Assembly (NCBI GenBank): GCA_030832825.1
Contig: JAURIJ010000004.1
Coordinates: forward strand, 62,001 to 126,000
Origin: Gammaproteobacteria bacterium
Lineage (GTDB): Bacteria > Pseudomonadota > Gammaproteobacteria > Pseudomonadales > Pseudohongiellaceae
Length of the DNA: 64,000 bases
Direction: 5' to 3'
Shown: positions 28,568 through 37,749 of the stretch, piece by piece
Position numbering within the stretch: position 1 is the stretch's first letter
Layout: each line of letters opens with the position of its first letter
Made by a program: the position numbers and the translations under genes
Notes under the pieces: generated by a model
The model's database searches: none
Told to the model about the DNA's origin: nothing
What the model saw: only the letters and a program-made list of their open reading frames with translations

Positions 28568-31027
28568 ATGTCTGTCACTTCTCGCATGTCTTGCTCACTC
28601 GGTGGCGTGCCGCAGTCTAGCACGCCGTCTTCCCCCGGCAGCAGCGCGCTGCCCGGCGCTCTGCCCCTCGCCGTCCTGCCCGCTGCCATCGTGCTGGCGC
28701 TGGCCGCCTGGGGTGCCCCGTCTGCCCTGGCGGCCGAGGCGCCCCGTGCGGTCAGTGACAGTATCGTCGAGATCACCGTCAGCGCCCGCCGCCGCGACGA
28801 GGCCCTGCAACGCGTGCCGGCCGCCGTCTCGGTGCTGCAGGGCGATCTGCTGGAGCGCGCCTACACGGTGAACACCCGCCAGCTCAGCGAGCTGATTCCC
28901 TCGCTGTATTACAACTCGGCCAATCCGCGCAACACCGCCTACACCCTGCGCGGGCTCGGGTCCAACTCGCTGTCCATCAGCGCCGCCAATGACGGCATGG
29001 AGCCGGGCGTGGGCTTCTACATGGATCAGGTCTACCACGCACGGCCCGCCACGGCCGCGTTCGATTTCACCGATATCGAGCGCGTGGAAGTGCTGCGCGG
29101 GCCCCAGGGCACGCTGTTCGGCAAGAACACCACCGGTGGCACCATTCATGTGCTGAGTCGCCAGCCGACCTTCACCCCGGAAGCGGCCGGAGAGCTGAGC
29201 GTGGGCGAGAACGGCTGGCAGCAGGCGCGGGGCTCGATCTCTGGCCCCCTGGGCGAGCAGCTGGCGGCACGGCTCTCCGTGCAGGCCACGCAGCGTGATG
29301 GCGTGCTGCGCAGTGTGCGCACCGGCCATGACCTGAACACGGTGGACAACTACGCCGTGCGCGGACAGCTGTTGTGGCAGCCGGCGCCGGCGTTGTCACT
29401 GCGCTTGACGGCCGATGCCTCCGACCTCGACTCCATCTGCTGCACGCAAAGCTTCCTGCGCGTGGGCAGCAGCCTGCGCAGCCCGGCACGGCAGTTCCCC
29501 GCGCTGGCGGCGGGGCTTGGCTACGAGCCGCCCAGCCGCGATGTCTATGACCGCTTGAGCGACATCGACGTGGAACCCATGATCGACACCCAGGACGGCG
29601 GCGTCTCGCTCATCACCGACTGGCAGCTGGCCGGCGGCACGCTCACGTCCGTCTCGGCCTGGCGCTACTGGGACTGGGATGTGGGCAATGATCGCGACTA
29701 CACCGGCATCCCGATTCAGCAGGTGCAGCGCATTCCCTCGCTGCAGGACCAGTACAGCCAGGAGCTGCGCTACGCCTCGGATGCCTCGCAGCGTCTGCGT
29801 CACGTCAGCGGCCTCTACTGGTTCAAGCAGGACATCGGCGGCAGCCCCACCAGCGTCTACGGTTCCGAGGCGACGTACTGGCTGCTCAATCAGGCGAACT
29901 TCAGCGTGCCCCTGCCGCGCAATCTGCTGGAGGGCTATGCCCAGACCGGCCGCTCGCAGTTCGAGATGCGCAGCCGCGCCGCCTTCGCCGAAGCCAATTA
30001 CGACCTGACGCCGGCGCTGGTGGCCACGCTCGGGCTGCGCTACACCCACGAGGACAAGCGCGGGCACTACGAGACCCAGGTGAGCGGCGGCCCGGATCTC
30101 AGCGGCCTGCCCGCGGCCATTCGCACCGAGCTGACGCGTGCGCGGCTGTCCATCTTCCGGCCACAGCGCTACAGCGCCCAGGACGCCCAGGGCAATCTGT
30201 CCGGACGGGCGAATCTGGCCTGGCAGGTCGGCGAAGCACTGCTGACCTATGTCAGCGCCGCCTACGGCTACAAGTCGGGAGGGCTCAACATGTCGGGCCT
30301 GCCGCTGGATGCCGCCAACCAGCCGGCGCTGGCCACCGCCGTCATCGATGATGAGCGCAACACCACGCTGGAGCTGGGCGTGAAATCCACGCTGCTGCAG
30401 GGGCGCGCCACGCTGAATCTGGCGGCCTTTCACACCCGGGTGCGGGACTATCAGACCAATGTGGTGTCCAGCCTGGAGACGGCTGCCCTGCGCTCTTACC
30501 CTGCCAACGTGCCCGAGGTGCGTGTGCGCGGTCTGGAGGCCGACCTGCTGGCCGCGCCGGTGGACGGCGTGACTCTGCGCGCCTCCCTGGTCTATGCCGA
30601 CGGGCAGCACCGGGACTACCCCGCCGGCCCCTGTCCGCTGGAGGTGCAGAGCGCGGGCACCAGTGCCTGCGACCTCAGCGGAACGCGCCTGCCGGGGCTG
30701 TCGCGCTGGGTGGGCTCGATCGGCGTCGACTACCGCCTGCCGCTGGGCCGCGGCGAGGTGGTATGGCACCTGGACGCCCTGGCGCGCAGTGGCTACAACA
30801 GCGACACCGCCGGCTCGCGCTACACGACGATTGCCGGCCACGCCCTGGCCAATGCCAGCCTGGGCTATCAATTCCAGAACGGCTGGTTCGTCGACGTCTT
30901 CGCCCGCAATCTGTTCGACCGCGACTATCTCAGTGCGCTGACCGTGCAGACCGGCAACTCCGGCTTGATTCTCGGGCAGCCCGGCGATCCGCGACTGCTG
31001 GGGGTGTCGCTGCGCGTGCGCTTGTGA
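28568..31027 (+). CDS. TonB-dependent receptor, ModE-linked
   Basis: 819 residues counted from ATG 28568. A long Ser/Pro-rich n-region precedes a signal sequence (LPAAIVLALAAWGAPSALA), so the true start may be a later ATG at 28589. A TonB-box-like IVEITVSARRRDE follows. Plug motifs: LSELIPSLYYNSA, YTLRGLGSNSLS, VEVLRGPQGTLFGKNTTGG; the barrel ends at VSLRVRL. This plug is of the FecA/CirA-like generic type seen in oligotroph receptors. Only modE and the operator point to a substrate: molybdate, tungstate or a chelate of either. Confidence 0.87.
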   Translation: MSVTSRMSCSLGGVPQSSTPSSPGSSALPGALPLAVLPAAIVLALAAWGAPSALAAEAPRAVSDSIVEITVSARRRDEALQRVPAAVSVLQGDLLERAYTVNTRQLSELIPSLYYNSANPRNTAYTLRGLGSNSLSISAANDGMEPGVGFYMDQVYHARPATAAFDFTDIERVEVLRGPQGTLFGKNTTGGTIHVLSRQPTFTPEAAGELSVGENGWQQARGSISGPLGEQLAARLSVQATQRDGVLRSVRTGHDLNTVDNYAVRGQLLWQPAPALSLRLTADASDLDSICCTQSFLRVGSSLRSPARQFPALAAGLGYEPPSRDVYDRLSDIDVEPMIDTQDGGVSLITDWQLAGGTLTSVSAWRYWDWDVGNDRDYTGIPIQQVQRIPSLQDQYSQELRYASDASQRLRHVSGLYWFKQDIGGSPTSVYGSEATYWLLNQANFSVPLPRNLLEGYAQTGRSQFEMRSRAAFAEANYDLTPALVATLGLRYTHEDKRGHYETQVSGGPDLSGLPAAIRTELTRARLSIFRPQRYSAQDAQGNLSGRANLAWQVGEALLTYVSAAYGYKSGGLNMSGLPLDAANQPALATAVIDDERNTTLELGVKSTLLQGRATLNLAAFHTRVRDYQTNVVSSLETAALRSYPANVPEVRVRGLEADLLAAPVDGVTLRASLVYADGQHRDYPAGPCPLEVQSAGTSACDLSGTRLPGLSRWVGSIGVDYRLPLGRGEVVWHLDALARSGYNSDTAGSRYTTIAGHALANASLGYQFQNGWFVDVFARNLFDRDYLSALTVQTGNSGLILGQPGDPRLLGVSLRVRL

Positions 31028-31058
31028 GGCATACTGCGTGCCATATCAGGAGCGCATC

Positions 31059-31640
31059 ATGACCTCTCAACAATCCCGCATCACCCTGCACATGGCCGCC
31101 AGTCTCGACGGCTACATCGCCCGCCGCGACGGCAGTGTCGAGTGGATGGAGACCAGCACCGAGTACGCCGCCGGCGAGACCCTCGACCCGGCCTATGTCG
31201 AGACCTTCCTGCAGGGGATCGACTGCTATGTGATGGGTTCGCGCACCTACGAGACGGCGCTGCACTTCGAGGCCCAGGGCTTCGGCTGGGCCTACGGCGA
31301 CAAGCCGGTGCACGTGCTCACGCATCGCGAGTTGCCGTGCTCGCGCAGCACGGTGCGTTTCTTCAAGGGCGATCTGGGCGTGTTGCTGCAGGTGCTGCGC
31401 ACCCGGCATCGCGCGATCTGGTGCGTGGGTGGCGGGGTCCTGGCCGGCGAATGTGTGCGTCGCGGACTGGCTGATGAATTGCGTTACTCGATCCTGCCGG
31501 TGCTGATCGGCGACGGCATCGCTTTCTTTGACAGGTTGGAGACAGAGGTGGCCCTGCGCCTGACCGAGGTCCGCGCCTACAAGAGCGGCACTGTGGCCCT
31601 GCGCTACGATATCCTGCCCGCGCCTGCCACCGCCCCTTGA
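31059..31640 (+). CDS. RibD C-terminal/dihydrofolate-reductase-like protein
   Basis: 193 residues. The N-terminal MAASLDGYIARRDGSVEWM is typical of the RibD-C/DHFR-like reductase fold, with the NADPH-binding IWCVGGGVLAGECVRRGL and the C-terminal ILPVLIGDGIAFF. ATG 31059 has CAGGAG six bases upstream. Members are NADPH-dependent reductases of mostly unknown substrate; no antifolate-specific inference is possible. It starts 31 bases after the TonB receptor and may be its operon partner. Confidence 0.85.
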   Translation: MTSQQSRITLHMAASLDGYIARRDGSVEWMETSTEYAAGETLDPAYVETFLQGIDCYVMGSRTYETALHFEAQGFGWAYGDKPVHVLTHRELPCSRSTVRFFKGDLGVLLQVLRTRHRAIWCVGGGVLAGECVRRGLADELRYSILPVLIGDGIAFFDRLETEVALRLTEVRAYKSGTVALRYDILPAPATAP

Positions 31641-31679
31641 GCGCGACCCACCCAAAGCCTGCCCCCTTCGAGCGGATTC

Positions 31680-32312
31680 ATGACTGATCTTTCCTACTGG
31701 CTGCTGTTTCTGTCCGCCGCCATGACACTGAACCTCTCCCCCGGCCCGGACCTGTTCTTCGTGCTCTCGCGCACGCTGGCCCATGGTCGGCAGGTGGGCA
31801 TGGCGGCCGTGTGCGGGGTGTGCAGTGGGGCCATGGTGCACGTGGTGGCTGCCGCACTGGGCCTGGCGCTGCTGCTCAGCGCCGCGCCCTGGCTGTTCAC
31901 CGGGCTCAAGTATGTGGGAGGCGCCTATCTCGTCTATCTGGGCCTGGGCATGTGGCGTTCGGCGGGTGCCTCCCTGCTGCCCCGGCCCGACGAGGCCCGC
32001 CGCACCACCGTCATGCAGACCTTCTGGCAGGGCGTGCTGGTGGATGTGCTGAACCCGAAGGTGATCCTGTTCTTCATCGCCTTCCTGCCACAGTTCGTGC
32101 GCGAGGGCCACGGCAGCGCCACGGCGCAATTGCTGCTGCTGGGCACGCTGGTGGTGTGTGGCGCCTTCGTGGTGGAGGCGCTGGCCGTGCTGGCGGCGGA
32201 TCGTCTGACGACGTGGCTGCGCGTGCAGACGCGGGTGGCGGGGGTGCTGGAGCGCGGCCTCGGCGTGGCCATGATGGGGCTGGGGGTGCTGCTGGCGTTT
32301 GCGGTGTTGTGA
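31680..32312 (+). CDS. LysE/RhtB family amino-acid exporter
   Basis: 210 residues, six predicted membrane helices. The family motif NLSPGPDLFFVLSRTLAHG lies at about 18-37, and VLVDVLNPKVILFFIAFLPQFV is the second conserved helix pair. It is likely an inner-membrane exporter of amino acids or homoserine-lactone-like compounds. It begins 39 bases after the reductase gene and ends just before a strong hairpin. Confidence 0.88.
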   Translation: MTDLSYWLLFLSAAMTLNLSPGPDLFFVLSRTLAHGRQVGMAAVCGVCSGAMVHVVAAALGLALLLSAAPWLFTGLKYVGGAYLVYLGLGMWRSAGASLLPRPDEARRTTVMQTFWQGVLVDVLNPKVILFFIAFLPQFVREGHGSATAQLLLLGTLVVCGAFVVEALAVLAADRLTTWLRVQTRVAGVLERGLGVAMMGLGVLLAFAVL

Positions 32313-32335
32313 GGAAGCCCCACAACACCCACCGC
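32301..32335. terminator. Hairpin between convergent genes, possible bidirectional terminator
   Basis: GCGGTGTTGTG (32301-32311) can pair with CACAACA (32321-32327) and CCGC (32332-32335), with a short bulge. It overlaps the stop of the LysE gene and lies nine bases before the convergent SGNH gene's stop. There is no T-run. Confidence 0.4.
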
Positions 32336-32343
32336 TGAGCCGG

Positions 32344-33264
32344 CTACTGCGCGGAACAGCGGTTTGCGGTCAGACGCACACCGGGCTCGAAGGGCAAGGG
32401 GGTGATGTTCCCCTGGCTCGCCAGCTCGTCGAAGGCCACCTGCTGCAGCGCACGCGTCTGGGTCTGGTTCAGGCCCAGTTCGAAGGCCGAGCACTCGTTG
32501 GCGCCCAGCGAGCGCGGGTCCAGCCCGGTCAGCTGACCGAACACCACCAGCGCTTCCAGGTAATACCCATAGGTGCTCGCGTGGTACTGGTCGTAGGTCC
32601 ACAAATCCACCTTGCCGAAGTCGGTGCCGTCATAGGGATTGGCATCTGCCACGCCCGTCGTCATGGCGCGCGTCCAGGCTTCGCCCACCGGAATCACGCC
32701 CCGCACGTTCGGCGCCACGGACGCCAGGTCATAGGCGGCGCGCACGTCATTGGCCATCGCCTCGATGGGCTGGCCGGCCCAGGCGCCGTCATCGGGATAG
32801 GTTTCATCGGCGCGGGACCAAGTGGCCATCAAGTGAATGTCCACCTCAGGGTTGCGCGCCACGAGGATGTCGGCCATCTGCTTCGTGGTGGCCACGAGTT
32901 TGGCCGGGTTGCCCGGGGCGTCGAAATCCAGCGTGCTCTGGCCGTGCATCACCACCGCGTCCCAGGGACGTCGGGCAATCATGCCCAGGCGATTCTCCAG
33001 ATGAAAATCCAGTCCGCTGCCCGGTTCGGTTTCCACGTGGACGTCGTAGTCGAGCCCCGCTTGCTGCGTGAAGGACTTGAACAGCGCCGGCACGCCGCCG
33101 ATGCCCAGATTGTTGAGATCGGTCACCGTGTCCGCGCGGTAGAAGCGCACGGCCGAGCCGGAGCCAAAGGTGAAGCTGTTGCCGATGAACAGAACGCTGC
33201 CCTCGGCCAGGGCCTGACTGGACGTCAGCAACAGGCCGACCGCCAGCGTGTGAAGTGTGTGCAT
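32344..33264 (-). CDS. Exported SGNH-hydrolase-like protein
   Basis: 306 residues with a signal peptide (HTLAVGLLLTSSQALA). SVLFIGNSFTFGSG is the block I of SGNH-like enzymes, with Gly-Asn-Ser replacing the common GDS, and WTYDQYHASTYGYYLEAL resembles block V, with D-x-x-H. VVMHGQSTLDF may be the central region. The nearest pattern I know is the DUF4886/SGNH type; substrate (an ester on carbohydrate or lipid) is unknown. It is convergent with the LysE gene. Confidence 0.7.
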   Translation of the reverse strand: MHTLHTLAVGLLLTSSQALAEGSVLFIGNSFTFGSGSAVRFYRADTVTDLNNLGIGGVPALFKSFTQQAGLDYDVHVETEPGSGLDFHLENRLGMIARRPWDAVVMHGQSTLDFDAPGNPAKLVATTKQMADILVARNPEVDIHLMATWSRADETYPDDGAWAGQPIEAMANDVRAAYDLASVAPNVRGVIPVGEAWTRAMTTGVADANPYDGTDFGKVDLWTYDQYHASTYGYYLEALVVFGQLTGLDPRSLGANECSAFELGLNQTQTRALQQVAFDELASQGNITPLPFEPGVRLTANRCSAQ

Positions 33265-33320
33265 GCTGAACCCTCTCTTCTTGTGATTGTCGTCGTCAGT
33301 CGTGACGCGGCTGCGCTACT

Positions 33321-33688
33321 CTAGCCACTGCGCCGTCCACATGCCAGCGTGGCGGCGCATCGACGAGTTCCCCCAGTTCTGAGAGGGAGGCCCCTTTGCA
33401 CTTGGACACAGACTATGAAGCCATCAGCGGAGTCGTAAAGCTTCATAGGCTTGCCTGGCATGTGGGGATCTTCGTACACGACTTCACCGTCGCGTTGAAT
33501 CGTCATTACTCTGATGCCGAACTTTGTGATGAGCGTGTTCGACGTCGACACATATCTCTCTTGTTTTGGGCGCACCGACATCTTTCCCAGGAATCAGAGC
33601 TGAGCTGTTTTTGATTGGCATCGTCGTCCGCCAGCACCACCTGGATGGGGTAGTAGAACAGGTGACAGAGGGCAAAGTGGTGATCCAT
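33321..33688 (-). pseudogene. Probably frameshifted small gene
   Basis: On the minus strand an ATG at 33688 has GGAGG six bases upstream and opens a frame MDHHFALCHLFYYPIQVVLA that loses protein-like character after about 35 residues and stops near 33506. A second frame, readable from 33581 to 33321, carries a protein-like stretch (SNTLITKFGIRVMTIQRD; GEVVYEDPHMPGKPMKLYD). One indel near 33580 would join the two into a protein of about 110 residues. Base composition here is visibly less GC-rich than the neighbours. The family is unknown; two unrelated short genes or none are also possible. The rest of 33265-33709 shows no other gene. Confidence 0.35.
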
Positions 33689-33709
33689 GGCGAGCCTCCG
33701 GGTGGGGAA

Positions 33710-35143
33710 TCAGATATCCATCTCCTCGGACAACAGGTGTTCCACCTGTCCTTCGAGCAGCGCCTTGAAATTGGCCAGTGGTTCGTCCACCAGCCAGGTC
33801 TTGATGAAGTCGCCGCTGCTGTCATCGACGATCTCGTTGAATTCCTCGGTGATCAGCCGGCTGTCGGCCTCGGCCAGGATATAGGCGGCCTCGCTGATCA
33901 GCAGCGTGTCCACCGGCGCTTCCTCGCAGATCTGCCGAGTCAGGGCCAGGTTCTCGCCGGCCACGGTGTAGGTCTTCTGCTCCAGCGAGGACAGCACGCC
34001 GGTGAGCAGCTCGCCGCAGTGCAGGCCGGCGCGGAACTGCAGCGTGGGCAGGGACTCGGCCTCCAGCTCGCGCGCCAGGGTGCTGGTGATGTCCAGGAAC
34101 AACAGGGCCGCGCAGACGGCGTGGAAGCAGTGCTCATCGTCGGCCGTGGCGGCGCCGAAGGTGATCAGCACCTCGTCGCCCGCGCATTTTTCCACATGAC
34201 CGTTGTAGAGCTGGGCCACGCGGTGGATGTAGAAATAGCAGGTGTTGAGCAGCTCCACGGTCTCCTCGGCCTCGTGCTGGTGCAGGGCCGAGCGGTAGTT
34301 GGCGATGTTCAGGTGCAGGATGCTGACGAAGGTGCTGCCGGGGCGGCGGTACACGGCCGGGGATTCCACCACGGGCGGGCGCTCGTAGTCGGGGCCGAAC
34401 ATGGCCGTGCGCGACTCGTCGTCGTCCAGTTCGTAGACCATGCGGTTGTACTGGCGGATCACCGCGCCGAGTTCGTCGCCGCGTTCACCGAATTCGCTCG
34501 GCTGCGGCTCGCCCCGGCGCACGCTCTGGATGGAGGCCGAGAGCATGCGCAGCGGGAAGGTCACGAAGTACTGCGTCAGTGCCAGGATGACGGTGACACC
34601 GGTGACGAGCATCAGCGCCAGTGCGGCCAGCATGAAGAGGAAATTGCGCGTCACCCCCTGCTCGATGTAGTCCTGGTCCAGTTCCACGCGCACATAGCCG
34701 GCCAGCGAGTCCTGCAGCGCGATGGGCGCGACATAGGTGCCGAAGATGGCGGCGGGGCCGTTGCCCGGTTCGCGGCTGCCGGCGCCGGAGCTGGCGATCA
34801 CCTGGTCGTCGATGCTCAGCACCGCCACCTCGGCAATGGCCGCTTCACGCGTCAGCTGGTTCAGCAGCACGTTCATGCTGATCAGGTCATTGGCCAGTAC
34901 CAGCTCGGTGACGAGAATGGCCGTCTGCCGTGCCAGGGTGTCGCCCAGGCTGTCGGCCTGCTGGCGCAGGATGTTCTCGGTGGTCTGGTTGGTCACCAGC
35001 CAGAACACGCACATGGAGAGCAGCAGCAGGATGCTGGTGGCGATCGCCAGCTTGTGGCCCAGACGCATCTGGGAAGCGGGCGAGGCCAGGTAACGGGCGT
35101 CGGCATCGTGTTCGGGGGAGTGCATCTTCGGGGCCACGGTCAT
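33710..35143 (-). CDS. Membrane protein with HAMP and degenerate class III nucleotidyl-cyclase domain
   Basis: 477 residues: membrane segment 32-50, periplasmic part to about 167, second segment 168-193, HAMP about 194-247, cyclase-like domain about 270-440. K319-C-A-G-D323 and FRAGLHCGELLTG match class III cyclases, but the first metal-binding Asp is N279 (LHLNIANY) and the segment expected to hold the transition-state Asn and Arg reads GENLALTRQI, giving A400 and Q404 in those places. It is therefore probably not an active cyclase. It follows the fimX homologue after 19 bases on the same strand and may sense or bind a nucleotide in pilus control. Confidence 0.8.
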   Translation of the reverse strand: MTVAPKMHSPEHDADARYLASPASQMRLGHKLAIATSILLLLSMCVFWLVTNQTTENILRQQADSLGDTLARQTAILVTELVLANDLISMNVLLNQLTREAAIAEVAVLSIDDQVIASSGAGSREPGNGPAAIFGTYVAPIALQDSLAGYVRVELDQDYIEQGVTRNFLFMLAALALMLVTGVTVILALTQYFVTFPLRMLSASIQSVRRGEPQPSEFGERGDELGAVIRQYNRMVYELDDDESRTAMFGPDYERPPVVESPAVYRRPGSTFVSILHLNIANYRSALHQHEAEETVELLNTCYFYIHRVAQLYNGHVEKCAGDEVLITFGAATADDEHCFHAVCAALLFLDITSTLARELEAESLPTLQFRAGLHCGELLTGVLSSLEQKTYTVAGENLALTRQICEEAPVDTLLISEAAYILAEADSRLITEEFNEIVDDSSGDFIKTWLVDEPLANFKALLEGQVEHLLSEEMDI

Positions 35144-35162
35144 TGTCTCGGGGAACGGGGGC

Positions 35163-37232
35163 TCACTGGAACGAGCTCAGGGTGATTTCTTCGTCCTGCA
35201 CGAAGCTGAAGTCCATCCGGGCACTGGGTTCCTGCAGGCAGTTGCCCTGGACGAAATTGACGCTGGCCTGCCACAGCAGGGGCAGCAGTTCGATCTGGTC
35301 GATCATCGGCGCTATCACCAGCACACCGCGCGCATGCAGGCTCTTGACCGTGGTGTTCAGGCGCTCGCGTCGGGCCGTGTCGAGGCCGATGTCGCTGAGC
35401 AGGGTCTTGTCGAGCTTCACGTAGTCGGCCTCGTCCAGCGCCGGGTACTGACCCGGATGCAGCGTGCAGCCGTAGTGCGTGATCGAGAGCGGGATGTCGA
35501 GCTCGCTCAGCTGGGCGCAGAAACGTGCCACGTGACCGGGCGAGCTGACCACGTCCAGCTCGCTGATCTGCAGGGTGAGCTGACGCGGCTGCAGGCGCAG
35601 GGCCAGCAGCTGCTGCTGCAGCCAGGGCAGGAAGTCCTCGCTGATCACGGAATTGTGGGTGAGGTTGAGCGTCAGGCGCAGTGCCGGGTTGGCCCGCTCC
35701 TGCAGCAGCTGCAGCGACTTGCTGCACACCCAGCGGTCGATGCGCTCGCCCAGGCCGTGCTGGTTGGCCAGCTCCAGGAAGCGTGGCGGGTAAATCAGGG
35801 CGCCGTGGTCCTGCAGGCGAATCCGCACTTCGTAGCGCTGCAGGCCGTCTTCCTTGAGGCTCACCACCGGCTGGAACACCAGGATGAAGTCCTCGTGGGC
35901 GAAGGCGTCTTCCAGGCGCTGGAACATCTGCTCGGGGTTGCCGTAAGGGTCCTGCGGCGGGGCGCTGGGTGCGCTGCTGTTCTCGCGCACCGTGAGATTG
36001 TGGCGGGCGCGGTCGATGGCCAGTTCGGCCGAGGGCGTCAGCTCGTTGATGAAGGTGCTGCCCAGTGTCAGGCGCAGGCCGCTGCCGGCGGGCAGCAGCG
36101 CCTGCAGCCGGGTGTTCAGGGTGGCCGCGTCGGCCTGCAGCTGATGGGTGCGTGCCACGTGTTCCGGCCCGCTGATCAGCACCGCGAATTCGCCATCGCC
36201 GCAGTGGGCCAGCAGGGCGTCGGCCGGCGTGTTCTGGCGCAGCAGGCTGGCGGTGTCCACCAGCAGGTAGTTGGCAGCGGCCCGGCCGCTCAGGCTCTGC
36301 AGGTCGTCAAAGCCCTGCAGGCGCGCCAGCACCAGGGCGCACTGGCTGCGCGTGTCGATGGCCTGGGCGATGGCGGCTTCCACGCGGGCCAGCAGGCCGC
36401 CGCGATTGAGCAGGCCGGTGACCAGGTCCTGGCTGCGCAGCAGCCGCAACTGACGGGCATGGGCGGCATTGCCGGTGGCCGGGCGCAGGATGATCTGCAG
36501 CGCGGCGTGTCCCTCGTAGACGGCGGCCAGCGCTTCCAGCTGCAGGCGCGTGCGGCTGCCGCCCGCCGTGAGGGCCGTGAACTGGCAGGGGGGCGGATTG
36601 CCGGCACGTGCCTCGCGCAGGGTCTGGCGCGCCATGTCGACATCGGCGTCGTCCACCTTGTCGAGGAAGGCCTGCTGCTGCAGGGCCTCTACGGATTCCA
36701 CGCCGAACAGCGTGCACCAGGCCAGGTTGGCATGCAGCAGCAGCCCGTCATGCAGGTAGGCGATGGCGTCGGTGGCGCTGTCGAGCACGAGTTCGTAGCG
36801 GCGCTGCAGCTCCTTCAACCGGGCCTGGGTGCGGCGCAGTTCGCGGCGCGTGTGCAGGGCCTCGAGTGCCTGCTGCACCGTGCGCACCAGAGCGGCCGCC
36901 TGCTCGGGGGCCAGGGCATTCGGGCCGAAGCAGACGGCTCCGGCGGGGGCTGTCTCCGGCAGAGTCTCGCAGCCCAGCAGCACGATGCTCATGTCCTGGG
37001 CCTGCTCCTGCAACTGCTCGCACAGCGCGGCCGCCGACAGGGCCTCGTTGCCCGGCAGATGCAGCAGGACATCCCAGCGGCGCAGCTGCAACTGCTCGTG
37101 CAGGACGCGGACATCGCTGAGGGCTTCGGCATGCAGACTGAACCCGGCCTTGCGCAAGAGATTGACGAGCTGCTCGGCATCGGCGAGCAGCCTGGCGGCA
37201 ATCAGCACATTGACGACCTGATTCTGATCCAT
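35163..37232 (-). CDS. fimX: FimX-like c-di-GMP effector (REC-like/PAS/GGDEF/EAL)
   Basis: 689 residues, close to the 691 of Pseudomonas FimX. Domain order: receiver-like about 1-125 with His58 in the acceptor Asp position (VLLHLP), PAS about 145-250, GGDEF about 262-425 with the signature reduced to GDGEF (345-349), and EAL about 435-685 with EVRIR (468-472) instead of EALLR. Such degeneracy is the hallmark of FimX, which binds c-di-GMP through its EAL domain and controls type IV pilus assembly at the pole. Genes for PilT, PilG and a ChpA-like kinase are nearby, supporting this role. It is the first gene of a pair with the degenerate cyclase. Confidence 0.8.
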   Translation of the reverse strand: MDQNQVVNVLIAARLLADAEQLVNLLRKAGFSLHAEALSDVRVLHEQLQLRRWDVLLHLPGNEALSAAALCEQLQEQAQDMSIVLLGCETLPETAPAGAVCFGPNALAPEQAAALVRTVQQALEALHTRRELRRTQARLKELQRRYELVLDSATDAIAYLHDGLLLHANLAWCTLFGVESVEALQQQAFLDKVDDADVDMARQTLREARAGNPPPCQFTALTAGGSRTRLQLEALAAVYEGHAALQIILRPATGNAAHARQLRLLRSQDLVTGLLNRGGLLARVEAAIAQAIDTRSQCALVLARLQGFDDLQSLSGRAAANYLLVDTASLLRQNTPADALLAHCGDGEFAVLISGPEHVARTHQLQADAATLNTRLQALLPAGSGLRLTLGSTFINELTPSAELAIDRARHNLTVRENSSAPSAPPQDPYGNPEQMFQRLEDAFAHEDFILVFQPVVSLKEDGLQRYEVRIRLQDHGALIYPPRFLELANQHGLGERIDRWVCSKSLQLLQERANPALRLTLNLTHNSVISEDFLPWLQQQLLALRLQPRQLTLQISELDVVSSPGHVARFCAQLSELDIPLSITHYGCTLHPGQYPALDEADYVKLDKTLLSDIGLDTARRERLNTTVKSLHARGVLVIAPMIDQIELLPLLWQASVNFVQGNCLQEPSARMDFSFVQDEEITLSSFQ

Positions 37233-37416
37233 GGGGCGGGAGTGTCCTTGTTGTGTCGGGCGTAGTGTCGGGCCGAGTTTAGCACAGGCTCCCGGGGCCC
37301 CCGACAGGGCCGGGCGGCGTTTGCAGTGCTCACGCCATCACAAAAGCGGGCCGAGCGTGTACACTGCCGGCCATCGAGCGCTGCCTCATGCCCTGTTTCT
37401 GCAACACCGGAGCCCC

Positions 37417-37749
37417 ATGACTGACAATGACAAGAATCAGCAAGCCACTCGCACCCCTTCTCCGCATGACCAGCGTCTGATCGAGATTCGCCGGGCACGC
37501 AATCGCCTCTTGGTGTGCTTTGCCACACTGCCTGTCTATGTGTTCACGGTCAGTCAGGTGGTGGATGCAGGCAACAGTTCCAACACGGTCATGTTTGCCT
37601 ACATGGCGCTGTATGCCGGTTTCGGGGTGAATGCCTCGGTCAAGCGCTGCCCGCAATGCCACGAACAGTACTTCGTGAAGCGCATCTTCCTGAACCCGTT
37701 CCGTTCTCGTTGCGCCCACTGCGGGCTGTCGCTGCACCCGCAAGGGTGA
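37417..37749 (+). CDS. Small membrane protein with C-terminal zinc ribbon
   Basis: 110 residues. A charged N-terminus is followed by two membrane helices (LLVCFATLPVYVFTVSQVV and NTVMFAYMALYAGFGV) and a four-cysteine ribbon, C-x2-C in KRCPQCHE and C-x2-C in SRCAHCGLSL. Family not recognised. The zinc ribbon faces either the cytoplasm or the periplasm; cytoplasm is likelier given the Lys/Arg-rich flanks. It lies between fimX (divergent) and yggS (convergent), with a possible -10 TACACT at 37360-37365. The ATG at 37417 is taken; the open frame extends upstream without support. Confidence 0.65.
   Translation: MTDNDKNQQATRTPSPHDQRLIEIRRARNRLLVCFATLPVYVFTVSQVVDAGNSSNTVMFAYMALYAGFGVNASVKRCPQCHEQYFVKRIFLNPFRSRCAHCGLSLHPQG

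Noticed and set aside
33710..35143. Calling the gene an adenylate cyclase
   Set aside because: One metal-binding Asp and the Asn/Arg catalytic pair are replaced, so activity is not supported.
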